Shown here: positions 38,091 through 45,013 of the stretch, in pieces
Layout: each line of letters opens with the position of its first letter
Numbering within the stretch: position 1 is the first letter of the stretch
Assembly (NCBI GenBank): GCA_036488725.1
Contig: DASXHD010000094.1
Span: forward strand, 39,051 to 103,050
Direction of reading: 5' to 3'
DNA from: DASXHD01 sp036488725
Lineage (GTDB): Bacteria > Myxococcota_A > Polyangia > Polyangiales > Polyangiaceae
Length of the DNA stretch: 64,000 bases
Translations under genes and position numbers: made by a program
The notes under the pieces: generated by a model
Databases searched by the model: none
Told to the model about the DNA's origin: nothing
What the model saw: only the letters and a program-made list of their open reading frames with translations

Positions 38091-38625
38091 GGGCGCGGGC
38101 GGCGAAGGATACGGCGATGCCTGCGACGAGGCCGAGCGCGAGACCGATGGATTCGCCGAGGAAGAGGCCGGAGCAGCGTGCGACGGCGACGGACAGCGCG
38201 CCGAGGGCGACGCCGAGGCCCGCGAGCGCGTGGTCGCGCGGGCTTCGTTCGCGCGGCCAGACGAGCGCCGTCGCCAGTCCGAGGATCGCGCCGGTCACGC
38301 CGCACACCGAGGGCATCGAGCAGCATGCGCCGGTCGCCGCCATCGTCACCGCATCGCAGCACGGCCTGAGCCACGCGAGCGGGATGACGATGGTGAGAAG
38401 ACCGGCGAGCGTGCCTCGCACCGCACCACGGCCGAGCGCACCGCCTTGCCACATCGAGAGCGCGAGAACGCCGAGCGGCGCGAGCGCCCACACCGCGGAG
38501 GTCCGGCCGATCGAAATCGCGATCGCAAGCGCCACGATGGTTGCAACTGCAACCGATCGGGTCGCCGCCACGCGGAGGCGACCGAGCTCGTAAGCGCGAC
38601 GCAGCGCGGCGACGTCAGCGGCCAT
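38071..38625 (-). CDS. Polytopic membrane protein with Cys cluster, possible anti-sigma factor
   Basis: 184 aa. A short polar N-terminus (MAADVAALRRAYELGRLR) precedes six or so hydrophobic segments. One loop carries an unusual cysteine cluster, RPCCDAVTMAATGACCSMPSVCG (about residues 85-108). Its start overlaps the sigma-factor gene by 11 bases, the usual position of a cognate anti-sigma gene. The topology resembles NrsF/DUF1109-type membrane anti-sigma factors, but I cannot confirm the family. The cysteines would suit a redox- or metal-responsive switch (inference). The C-terminal codons lie in a tandem repeat. Confidence 0.65.
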   Translation of the reverse strand: MAADVAALRRAYELGRLRVAATRSVAVATIVALAIAISIGRTSAVWALAPLGVLALSMWQGGALGRGAVRGTLAGLLTIVIPLAWLRPCCDAVTMAATGACCSMPSVCGVTGAILGLATALVWPRERSPRDHALAGLGVALGALSVAVARCSGLFLGESIGLALGLVAGIAVSFAARARLTADS

Positions 38626-39124
38626 GGGCGCCTCCCAAGATCAGACGAAGCCGCGCGTAGGCGCGCGAGACGCGCTTTCGAAACGTGGCCGGCGTCGCGT
38701 CGGGCCGCGGCGCGCGCTCGAGCATCGCCAGGATGGCCTCGGCCGCGTCGTCGTCCAGATCCGCGATCGCGCGATCGAGGGCGCGGCGAAGCTCGCGATG
38801 ACCGAGCTCGTCCTCGGGCGTGCCCTCGGCCGCGCGCTCGTCGAGCGCGGGCGCGGGCCGAGCGCGCCGCTGGATGGCGCGAATCTCGTTCGACGCGATC
38901 GCATAAAACCACGGCAAAACAGGCCTCCCGCGCTCGAACTCGGCGGCTCGCGAAAAAACGCGCAAGAGCGTCGACTGCGCCGCGTCCTCGGCGTTCGCGT
39001 CGCCCAGCCGCGCGCGCGCGAGCCTTAGCGCGCGCGGCCAAAGCTCGGCGTGCAGCGGATCGAACGCCGCACGATCTCCGTCGGCGAGCCGATCCATGAG
39101 CGCGTCGAGCTCCGCTTCGTTCAC
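38615..39124 (-). CDS. ECF-like RNA polymerase sigma factor
   Basis: 169 aa from the GTG at 39124. Region 2 is clear (LHAELWPRALRLARARLGDANAEDAAQSTLLRVFSRAAEF then PVLPWFYAIASNEIRAIQRR, residues about 25-90). Region 4 is present but atypical: AEAILAMLERAPRPDATPATFRKRVSRAYARLRLIL replaces the usual G-x-S-x-x-E-I-A helix-turn-helix, so promoter -35 recognition may differ from standard ECFs. It lies in a minus-strand operon: xdhC, 61-residue Cys/His peptide, sigma factor, membrane protein. It probably controls its own operon. Confidence 0.85.
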   Translation of the reverse strand: MNEAELDALMDRLADGDRAAFDPLHAELWPRALRLARARLGDANAEDAAQSTLLRVFSRAAEFERGRPVLPWFYAIASNEIRAIQRRARPAPALDERAAEGTPEDELGHRELRRALDRAIADLDDDAAEAILAMLERAPRPDATPATFRKRVSRAYARLRLILGGAHGR

Positions 39125-39136
39125 GGCGACGGAGCG

Positions 39137-39322
39137 TTACCGCATCGCCTGCGCGTGCGCATGCCCATGACAGCACGCGGCGCCCGGATGGCAGCACGCC
39201 GCGCCCGGAGCACAACAATCGCCGAAGTACGTTTGGTAGAGCTGCTGCCCGCCGACGCCGGCGAGCGCGGCCACGAGCAAACCAGTCGAAATGCGGCGCC
39301 AATGAGCGCGAATCCAGTTCAT
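39137..39322 (-). CDS. Small membrane peptide with a Cys/His-rich tail
   Basis: 61 aa. One membrane helix (ISTGLLVAALAGVGGQQLY, residues about 11-29) precedes a tail made of three near-repeats of (A/C)-C-C-x-P-G-A and a His stretch: GDCCAPGAACCHPGAACC then HGHAHAQ. Six cysteines as vicinal pairs and five histidines (in the tail) strongly suggest soft-metal binding (Cu, Zn, Hg or similar), but that is inference. The start ATG (39322) overlaps the xdhC stop by four bases and the stop is 12 bases from the sigma-factor start, so it is in the operon. I know no named family. Confidence 0.75.
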   Translation of the reverse strand: MNWIRAHWRRISTGLLVAALAGVGGQQLYQTYFGDCCAPGAACCHPGAACCHGHAHAQAMR

Positions 39323-40215
39323 CGTTCGTTCCTCCGCGAGTTACTAGCGGCGACCTCGGAGGGTGTGACCGCGCTCTGTCTTTTCCACGCGACCATCTCG
39401 GCGGCGATGGCGACGGCGATCTCGTCGGGCAAGCGCGCGCCGACGTGAAGGCCGATCGGCATGCGCAAACGCTCGCGGTCGGCGGGCGCGAAGCCCTTCG
39501 CTTCGAGCCGGTCGCGCGTGCGCTGGGCTTTCGCGCGACTGCCGACGCCACCGACGTACGCGAAGCCGCGCGCGAGCGCCCACTCGAGCGCGCGCTGATC
39601 GAGCGCGTGATCGTGCGTCATCACGAGCACCGCCGCGCTCTTCGGAAAATCGCGCCCGACCTCGTCGTAATCGCCGACCACGCACCGAACCCCCGGGATG
39701 CGCCCCTCTTCGCCCCACGCGTCGCGCTCGTCGACGAGTGTGACCGCGAACCCGACGCGCGCGAGGAGCGGCGCCGTCGCCGTCGCGACGTGCCCGCCTC
39801 CGATGACCAAGCACGGCACGAGCGAAACGATCGGCTCGATGAGCACGTCGACCCCGCCCCCGCAGCACATGCCGAGCTCGGCGCCGAGGCGAAAGCTCTT
39901 GGTCGTGAAGAGCGTCTCCGCGTCCGCGCCGCCGCGCAGCGAGTCCGCCGCTTCGCCGAGGGCGGCGAGCACCTCGCGCTCGATCGCGCCGCCCCCCACG
40001 GTGCCGACGCACGTCCCGTCGATTGCAAGATACAACTTTTGCCCGGGCGTCGCCGGCGCCGAACCGTGGCGCGCGAGCACGGTCGCCATCACGCCCGCCA
40101 CGGCCTCGCGCCCCTTCTTCGCGGCGACGTCCAAAACGTCATGCGAATCCGCCGGGCGTGGCACGAATGTAACGCTCACGCTTTGGTTCGGAACAAGTGC
40201 AATCGGGCGGCGCAC
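39319..40215 (-). CDS. XdhC/CoxF-family molybdenum-cofactor maturation protein
   Basis: XdhC proteins bind molybdenum cofactor, guard it during sulfuration, and hand it to xanthine dehydrogenase-type enzymes. 298 aa. The N-terminal XdhC/CoxI domain has LARHGSAPATPGQKLYLAIDGTCVGTVGGGAIE, and LGMCCGGGVDVLIEP with the conserved CCGGG. The C-terminal Rossmann-type domain has LVIGGGHVATATAPLLARVGFAVTLVDERD and AYVGGVGSRAKAQRTRDRL. It starts at the GTG at 40215, but that is uncertain because the first 25 residues are not typical. No molybdoenzyme gene lies in the window; instead it heads the Cys/His-peptide/sigma-factor operon. Confidence 0.88.
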   Translation of the reverse strand: MRRPIALVPNQSVSVTFVPRPADSHDVLDVAAKKGREAVAGVMATVLARHGSAPATPGQKLYLAIDGTCVGTVGGGAIEREVLAALGEAADSLRGGADAETLFTTKSFRLGAELGMCCGGGVDVLIEPIVSLVPCLVIGGGHVATATAPLLARVGFAVTLVDERDAWGEEGRIPGVRCVVGDYDEVGRDFPKSAAVLVMTHDHALDQRALEWALARGFAYVGGVGSRAKAQRTRDRLEAKGFAPADRERLRMPIGLHVGARLPDEIAVAIAAEMVAWKRQSAVTPSEVAASNSRRNER

Positions 40216-40251
40216 GATGGAACGTTAGAGTAGCATGCGGCCCATCGGCGC

Positions 40252-40263
40252 TCCGGCGCCGGA
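40252..40263. promoter_or_regulatory. Perfect 12-bp palindrome before glgC
   Basis: TCCGGCGCCGGA lies eight bases before the glgC start codons, between the divergent xdhC and glgC genes. It could be an operator or a small hairpin near the ribosome-binding site. GC-rich palindromes of this length are less rare in this genome than AT-rich ones, so the weight is modest. Confidence 0.3.
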
Positions 40264-40271
40264 ACGGATAA

Positions 40272-41525
40272 ATGATGGCGGCCTCGTTCGAGCCCAGTCA
40301 AGTCCTCGTGATGGTGCTCGCGGGCGGTGAAGGCAAGCGCCTCTTCCCGCTCACGCTCGATCGCGCGAAGCCAGCCGTGCCGTTCGGCGGGCGCTACCGC
40401 ATCGTCGACATCGTCCTCTCGAACTTCGCGAACTCCGGCCTCACGCGCATCAAGATCCTCACGCAATACAAGAGCGCGTCGCTCGAGGAGCACATCGCAC
40501 GTACGTGGCGGCTCTCGCCGATCCTCGATCAATTCATCGAGGCGATCCCGGCCCAGCAGCGCACGGGAAAATCGTGGTTCCGCGGCTCGGCCGACGCGGT
40601 CTACCAGTGCAAGCACGTCATCACCGACGAGACGCCCGAGCTTCTCGCGATCTTCGGCGGCGACCACGTCTACAAAATGGACGTGCGCCAAATGCTCGAC
40701 TTTCACACGCGCAAAGGCGCCGAGGCGACGCTCGCGGCGATCCCCGTTCCGAAAAAAGAAGCGACCGACTTCGGCGTGATCGAGGTCGACGCCGACGGCC
40801 GCGTCATCGCCTTCCACGAAAAAGTCAAAGACCCGCCGTCGATGCCCGGCAATCCGGACATGTGTTACGCGTCGATGGGCAACTACGTCTTTCGCACCGA
40901 CACGCTGCTGAAGGCGCTCGACGAAGACGCCGGCCAAGAAGACTCGCGCCACGACTTCGGCCACGACATCTTGCCGAAGCTCGTGTCCGAAGGGCGCGCT
41001 TGCTACGCGTACGACTTCGCGACCAACCTCGTCCCCGGCGAGGACCCGTACAACCGCGGCTACTGGCGCGACATCGGGACGATCGACGCTTACTGGGAAG
41101 CGCAGATGGATCTCATTTCGATCCAACCGCTCTTCAACCTCTACAACATGCGCTGGCCGATCCGGACCGGCATGACGCACGACCCGCCGGCGAAATTCGT
41201 CTTCCGCGAAGAAGCGCAGGCCCGCATGGGCATCGCGACCGACTCGCTCGTCTCGCACGGGTGCATCATCTCCGGCGGCCGTCTGCACCGCTGCGTGCTC
41301 GGCGTCGGCGGCCGCATCAACTCCTTCAGCGAAGTCGAGGAGAGCATTCTCTTCGACGGCGTGCGCATCGGCCGCCACGCGCGCATCCGCCGCGCGATCA
41401 TCGACAAGGACGTCGAGATCCCGCCGCAGACCGTCATCGGCTACGACCGCGAGCAAGACCGCCGGCGCTTCTTCGTGACCGACGGCGGCATCGTCGTCAT
41501 CCCGAAGCGCGCGAAGATCGAGTGA
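40272..41525 (+). CDS. glgC: Glucose-1-phosphate adenylyltransferase
   Basis: Makes ADP-glucose, the donor for glycogen synthesis. 417 aa, normal size. The N-terminal nucleotidyltransferase domain has VLAGGEGKRLFPLTLDRAKPAVPFGGRYRIVDIVLSNFANSG (residues about 15-56), WFRGSADAVYQ, the substrate block FGGDHVYKMD, and DFGVIEVD. The later YWRDIGTIDAYWEAQMDL and a C-terminal left-handed beta-helix complete the fold. Two consecutive ATGs at 40272 and 40275. Divergent from xdhC. No glgA or glgB nearby. Confidence 0.96.
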   Translation: MMAASFEPSQVLVMVLAGGEGKRLFPLTLDRAKPAVPFGGRYRIVDIVLSNFANSGLTRIKILTQYKSASLEEHIARTWRLSPILDQFIEAIPAQQRTGKSWFRGSADAVYQCKHVITDETPELLAIFGGDHVYKMDVRQMLDFHTRKGAEATLAAIPVPKKEATDFGVIEVDADGRVIAFHEKVKDPPSMPGNPDMCYASMGNYVFRTDTLLKALDEDAGQEDSRHDFGHDILPKLVSEGRACYAYDFATNLVPGEDPYNRGYWRDIGTIDAYWEAQMDLISIQPLFNLYNMRWPIRTGMTHDPPAKFVFREEAQARMGIATDSLVSHGCIISGGRLHRCVLGVGGRINSFSEVEESILFDGVRIGRHARIRRAIIDKDVEIPPQTVIGYDREQDRRRFFVTDGGIVVIPKRAKIE

Positions 41526-41526
41526 C

Positions 41527-41826
41527 TCAGGTCTTGTTGCAGCTCACGATGATCTGATCGCCGTCGCTCGTGCAAGCGCACACGAATCCGATTTTCGGCG
41601 GCGCGGCGCAATCACATGCGTGACACTTGCCGGGCAGGTTCGTGCACGTGAACGTCGAGCCGCCGTCGGCGAAGAGCTCGTTGCAATATTGCGTGCTCGC
41701 CGAGCACGCGCCGGCGTCGGCGCACGGAACGGTGTCGTTCACGCTCGCGTCGTTCGCCGCGGGCGAGTCGAAGCGACCGCCGCAAGCGACGAGCACGAGA
41801 GCGAGGAGCGCACGCACGCTCGCCAA
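41527..41826 (-). CDS. Small Cys-rich lipoprotein
   Basis: 99 aa from the TTG at 41826 (a GTG at 41817 is an equally plausible start). The signal ends in LALVLVACGGRFD (lipobox). The mature part has ten cysteines in a compact domain (PCADAGACSASTQYCNELF; CTNLPGKCHACDCAAPPKIGFVCAC). It lies 13 bases downstream of another lipoprotein gene on the same strand. Convergent with glgC, one base apart. Function unknown. Confidence 0.65.
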   Translation of the reverse strand: MASVRALLALVLVACGGRFDSPAANDASVNDTVPCADAGACSASTQYCNELFADGGSTFTCTNLPGKCHACDCAAPPKIGFVCACTSDGDQIIVSCNKT

Positions 41827-41839
41827 AATATCCGAAAAG

Positions 41840-42400
41840 TCAGTCGAGCGCGCGGAACGAATCGGCGGCGCGCTCGAACGCTGGATCCGGCCGCGCGGCG
41901 TCGTAGCAGAAGACGCCGTTCACCATCTTCGTCTCGTCGACGAACTGGCGCACGCGACAGTCGAGCGTGTAGTCGCTCGGGTTGTCGGCCGATCGCGGCG
42001 CGACGCGGAGCTTCATGTCGGCGCCGACGTAACCTCGATCGTCGATCGTCTTGCCGGCGAGGAGCTGCTTGTCCGAGCGCGTCGCTTTGATCATGTCGAG
42101 CAGCACGCGCTCTTTCGGTTGGCTCCATCCGTTCGGGCCTTGCGTGACTTGCACGCGCGCCGTCCCCGTCGGCAGGTTGCTCACGAACGTGCGGAACGGC
42201 AGGTCCCCCTGCCCCGTGCTGAGCGCGACCGTCGAGTCGCGGACCGGCCCCGGGAAGTGCGCCTCGAACCAATGCGGCAAGGTCACGTCCACGCCGTCCG
42301 CGGCGCTCACGACGCGCGCGGGATCCTCCGGCGCGCGCGCCCAGGGCTCGCACGCGAGCGCGCAGGCGGCCGCCAGCGCAAACACCGTCGTCGTCTTCAT
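41840..42400 (-). CDS. Lipoprotein of unknown function
   Basis: 186 aa from the ATG at 42400 (MKTTTVFALAAACALACEPW). The lipobox LACE is at about residue 17. The mature domain is alpha/beta without recognisable motifs (LPHWFEAHFPGPVRDSTVALSTGQG; YTLDCRVRQFVDETKMVNGVFCYD), with a cysteine pair likely forming a disulfide. A strong hairpin lies 24-67 bases upstream of the start, in the untranslated leader or promoter region. The frame is open upstream to 42661 but lacks coding character there. Confidence 0.75.
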   Translation of the reverse strand: MKTTTVFALAAACALACEPWARAPEDPARVVSAADGVDVTLPHWFEAHFPGPVRDSTVALSTGQGDLPFRTFVSNLPTGTARVQVTQGPNGWSQPKERVLLDMIKATRSDKQLLAGKTIDDRGYVGADMKLRVAPRSADNPSDYTLDCRVRQFVDETKMVNGVFCYDAARPDPAFERAADSFRALD

Positions 42401-42423
42401 GCTCTTAAAAGAAAATGACCGCC

Positions 42424-42467
42424 GAGGAGCGGAGAAGGGCGGCCGGGATTTGTCCTTCTCCGTCCTC
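42424..42467. promoter_or_regulatory. Strong hairpin in a divergent intergenic region
   Basis: GAGGA-G-CGGAGAAGG (42424-42438) pairs with CCTTCTCCG-TCCTC (42454-42467) to give a 14-base-pair stem with one bulged G and a 15-base loop. It lies within the 235-base gap between a lipoprotein gene (minus) and the ApaH-like gene (plus). The rest of the gap shows only a TTGCATGATGCAA palindrome (42526-42538, one of the dispersed motif copies). No ORF of note. Confidence 0.5.
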
Positions 42468-42635
42468 GACGGTTTCGCGAAGGGACTATCCAATCTTCGT
42501 GCCGCTCGAGCTGGGCGGGCGACGTTTGCATGATGCAAGCAATTCCGGCCATTTGGCTGAGTTATCCCCAAACTGGACGGATGGACCGTAATCTCCTGTT
42601 GGCACGCGCCCCGTGAGCAGGCATTCTCCATCGAA

Positions 42636-43349
42636 GTGCGGACGATCATCGTCGGCGACATTCATGGTTGTCGGCGGGAGCTCGAACAGCTCCTGGATCG
42701 GGTTCGTTTCTCGAGCGGCGACCGCCTGGTGATGGTCGGCGACCTCGTCGCACGCGGTCCCGACTCGCGCGGCGTGCTCGACATCGCGCGACGCACAGGC
42801 GCGATCATCGTTCGTGGCAACCACGAACAAAAACTTTTGGACTGGCACGACGACGACGAAGTCGTGCTCGGTCGCACGCACATGGAAGTCGCTCGCGCGA
42901 TGCGCGACGTCGACTGGACGCTGCTCGAAACGGCGCCGCTGTGGATCGATTTGCCCGAGCACGGAGCGCGCGTCGTTCACGCGGGCGTCTTGCCGGGGAT
43001 CGACATCGAGGATCAAGACGAGGACACGCTGCTCCACATTCGGACCGTCGGCGTGCATGGCTCGAAAAAATCGAGCGCGAAGGCGCAGGGCATTCCGTGG
43101 GCGACGCTCTATCGCGGGCCGCCGCAGATCGTGTTCGGACACAACGCGGTCGCGGGGCTGCAGGTCGAGCCGTGGGCGACGGGGCTCGACACCGCGTGCG
43201 TCTACGGCGGGAGGCTGACCGCGATGGTGCTGCGCGAAGGCGAGCGCATCCCGCAGTCGGTCGTGCGCCGGCGCGCGCTCCTGGTTTCGCAGCCTGCCGC
43301 GCGCGCGTACTTCGAGCCGCCGAAGAAGTTTCGCATCCGAGCGGCGTGA
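42636..43349 (+). CDS. Calcineurin-like metallophosphatase (ApaH/PrpA type)
   Basis: 237 aa from the GTG at 42636. All metallophosphoesterase motifs are visible: GDIHGCRREL (residues 7-16), GDLVARGPDSRG (about 35-46), GNHEQK (about 60-65) and FGHNAV (late His). The relatives are bis(5'-nucleosyl)-tetraphosphatase (ApaH) and the PrpA/PrpB Ser/Thr protein phosphatases. In this genomic setting, with several Ser/Thr kinases, a protein-phosphatase role is possible, but the sequence does not decide. Cytoplasmic, no signal peptide. Confidence 0.88.
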   Translation: MRTIIVGDIHGCRRELEQLLDRVRFSSGDRLVMVGDLVARGPDSRGVLDIARRTGAIIVRGNHEQKLLDWHDDDEVVLGRTHMEVARAMRDVDWTLLETAPLWIDLPEHGARVVHAGVLPGIDIEDQDEDTLLHIRTVGVHGSKKSSAKAQGIPWATLYRGPPQIVFGHNAVAGLQVEPWATGLDTACVYGGRLTAMVLREGERIPQSVVRRRALLVSQPAARAYFEPPKKFRIRAA

Positions 43350-43382
43350 CTTTTTTTTGGCGAGTCGACTAGGCTCGGCGCG

Positions 43383-43925
43383 ATGGGACGCCTTGCGTGC
43401 GTGGGGATTTTGGTTTTGGCGTTCGCGTGCAACAAGGGCGCTGCGACGAGCTCGGACGCGGGGAGCGCCGCGGCCGCGAGCGTGAGCGCGACGACGAGCG
43501 CGAGCGCGACTGTCGTCGCGACGACGGCGACCGCTTCGGCGAGTGCGGCGCCGACTGCGGCGCCTGACGTCACCTGCGAAAGGCCGACGTTCAAGCTCGT
43601 GCAGGCCGGAAAACCGACGGTCTGCATCAAGCCCTGCGGCGCCGACAGCGACTGCGCGCGCGGAGAAAAATGCAAAGAGCTCGGCGCCAAGCTCGATCCC
43701 AAAGGGCTCGAGCAAGCCGAGTTTTGTTTCCCGCGCGAAGGCGCGGCGCCGCACGCGAAATGCGCCGCGGGCGAGACGCTCATCCAAGCGCGCTACGAGC
43801 CGCTCTGCTCGAAGACGTGCCGCACGAACGCCGACTGCGGTCACAGCGGCCCGTGCGTCGATACGCCGACCGCGAGCGGCGACACGGCGAAAGTTTGCGA
43901 AGCGACCGGCTCCCCGCCGAAGTGA
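43383..43925 (+). CDS. Cys-rich lipoprotein
   Basis: 180 aa. The signal ends in LVLAFACNKGAA (lipobox). A Ser/Ala/Thr low-complexity linker (about residues 20-60) precedes two paralogous four-Cys units (VCIKPCGADSDCARGEKC and LCSKTCRTNADCGHSGPC), a pattern common in myxobacterial surface proteins. It follows the metallophosphatase gene by 33 bases on the same strand. Function unknown. Confidence 0.75.
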   Translation: MGRLACVGILVLAFACNKGAATSSDAGSAAAASVSATTSASATVVATTATASASAAPTAAPDVTCERPTFKLVQAGKPTVCIKPCGADSDCARGEKCKELGAKLDPKGLEQAEFCFPREGAAPHAKCAAGETLIQARYEPLCSKTCRTNADCGHSGPCVDTPTASGDTAKVCEATGSPPK

Positions 43926-43964
43926 GCGCTCAGAGGATCTCGCCCTGCCTCGCACGCTCGGCGA

Positions 43965-44945
43965 TCACGGGCAGCAGATCGTGACCGGGGTTTTGAGCTG
44001 CGCCGTTCCGCCGGCGTTGCCGGCCGGCGGGCCGCAGTTGGGCGTCGCAGCCGTGGCGGGTTGAACGTGAAGGCTCATGAAAGTCTGGCCGACCGAGGTG
44101 CACGGGATCGCGCTCGTATACGACTTCACGACGGTGCCTGCGCAGAGGAGGTCGTTGTAGAGCTCGAGGCTCGTCGTGCATCCAGCGTCGGCGTTCGCGA
44201 GCGCGCACGTCGGACACGCGTTGCACGACACGGTCGCCGAGCTGCCGGCGAGCGTTCGCGTCGGAAAGCCGCTCGGACAGCTCGCGTCGCCGGCTTGCGA
44301 GATGCAATCGCTGAAGCCCGCCTGACCGCAGACGCTCGCGGTGCAGTCGTTCGGCGTGCAGAGCGCCGCCGGCGTGGTCGTCACTTTGCCGTTGCCGGTC
44401 GGCGTGCTCGTGCCGCACGTCACGCTGCCGGTTTGGTCGATCGAGAGCGCCACCGTGCTGCGATTCGAGCCGCCCCATCCCCAGCAAGTCGTGACCGCCG
44501 CGTCCAATTCGTTTTGCGTGCACTGGAGGCCGCCGACGCCGACGGTCTCGCCCCCGCACGACCACGCTCCGCTCGACGTACACGCGCTGCATGTGCACGC
44601 GTTCGCCCCGACGCTCGGCGAGGTGACCAAGTTGGTCTGCGTGAAACCCGTCGGGCAGGAGAGCTGGCTGCCGGCGGCGAAAGCGACGGGCGTCCATCCG
44701 GCGGGCACGTTCTGCAAACACGACGGCGCGGTCCCGCAGTCGGGCGGGCTCGGAATTCCATCGAAGCTCGCGTCGGTGGGGCCGGCGTCGGTCACCGCGA
44801 CGTCGGGCAACACCGCATCGAGGCCCGCGTCGACGCAGGTCGCGCCGCAGGTCAGATACGGATCGACGGCACACGACGCGACGGCCACGGCGGCCGACAC
44901 GGCGACCGAGCACGCAGTCACAATCGCGAGCGCACGCCGGGTCAT
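43965..44945 (-). CDS. Cys-rich lipoprotein
   Basis: 326 aa. The signal ends in AVAVASCAVDPYLTCG (lipobox). A D/A/G-rich linker leads to a long Cys-rich domain with some 25 cysteines (ACTCSACTSSGAWSCGGETV; VSCNACPTCALANADAGC), ending VTICCP. It should be extracytoplasmic and disulfide-bonded. It lies downstream of the pseudokinase gene on the same strand (68 bases). No family recognised. Confidence 0.75.
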   Translation of the reverse strand: MTRRALAIVTACSVAVSAAVAVASCAVDPYLTCGATCVDAGLDAVLPDVAVTDAGPTDASFDGIPSPPDCGTAPSCLQNVPAGWTPVAFAAGSQLSCPTGFTQTNLVTSPSVGANACTCSACTSSGAWSCGGETVGVGGLQCTQNELDAAVTTCWGWGGSNRSTVALSIDQTGSVTCGTSTPTGNGKVTTTPAALCTPNDCTASVCGQAGFSDCISQAGDASCPSGFPTRTLAGSSATVSCNACPTCALANADAGCTTSLELYNDLLCAGTVVKSYTSAIPCTSVGQTFMSLHVQPATAATPNCGPPAGNAGGTAQLKTPVTICCP

Positions 44946-45013
44946 CCTTCAAAGTGAATCGCAACTTCGTGCGCAGCGCAACGAATGGCGCGGCGTGCGC
45001 CAAAAGTGGCGCG

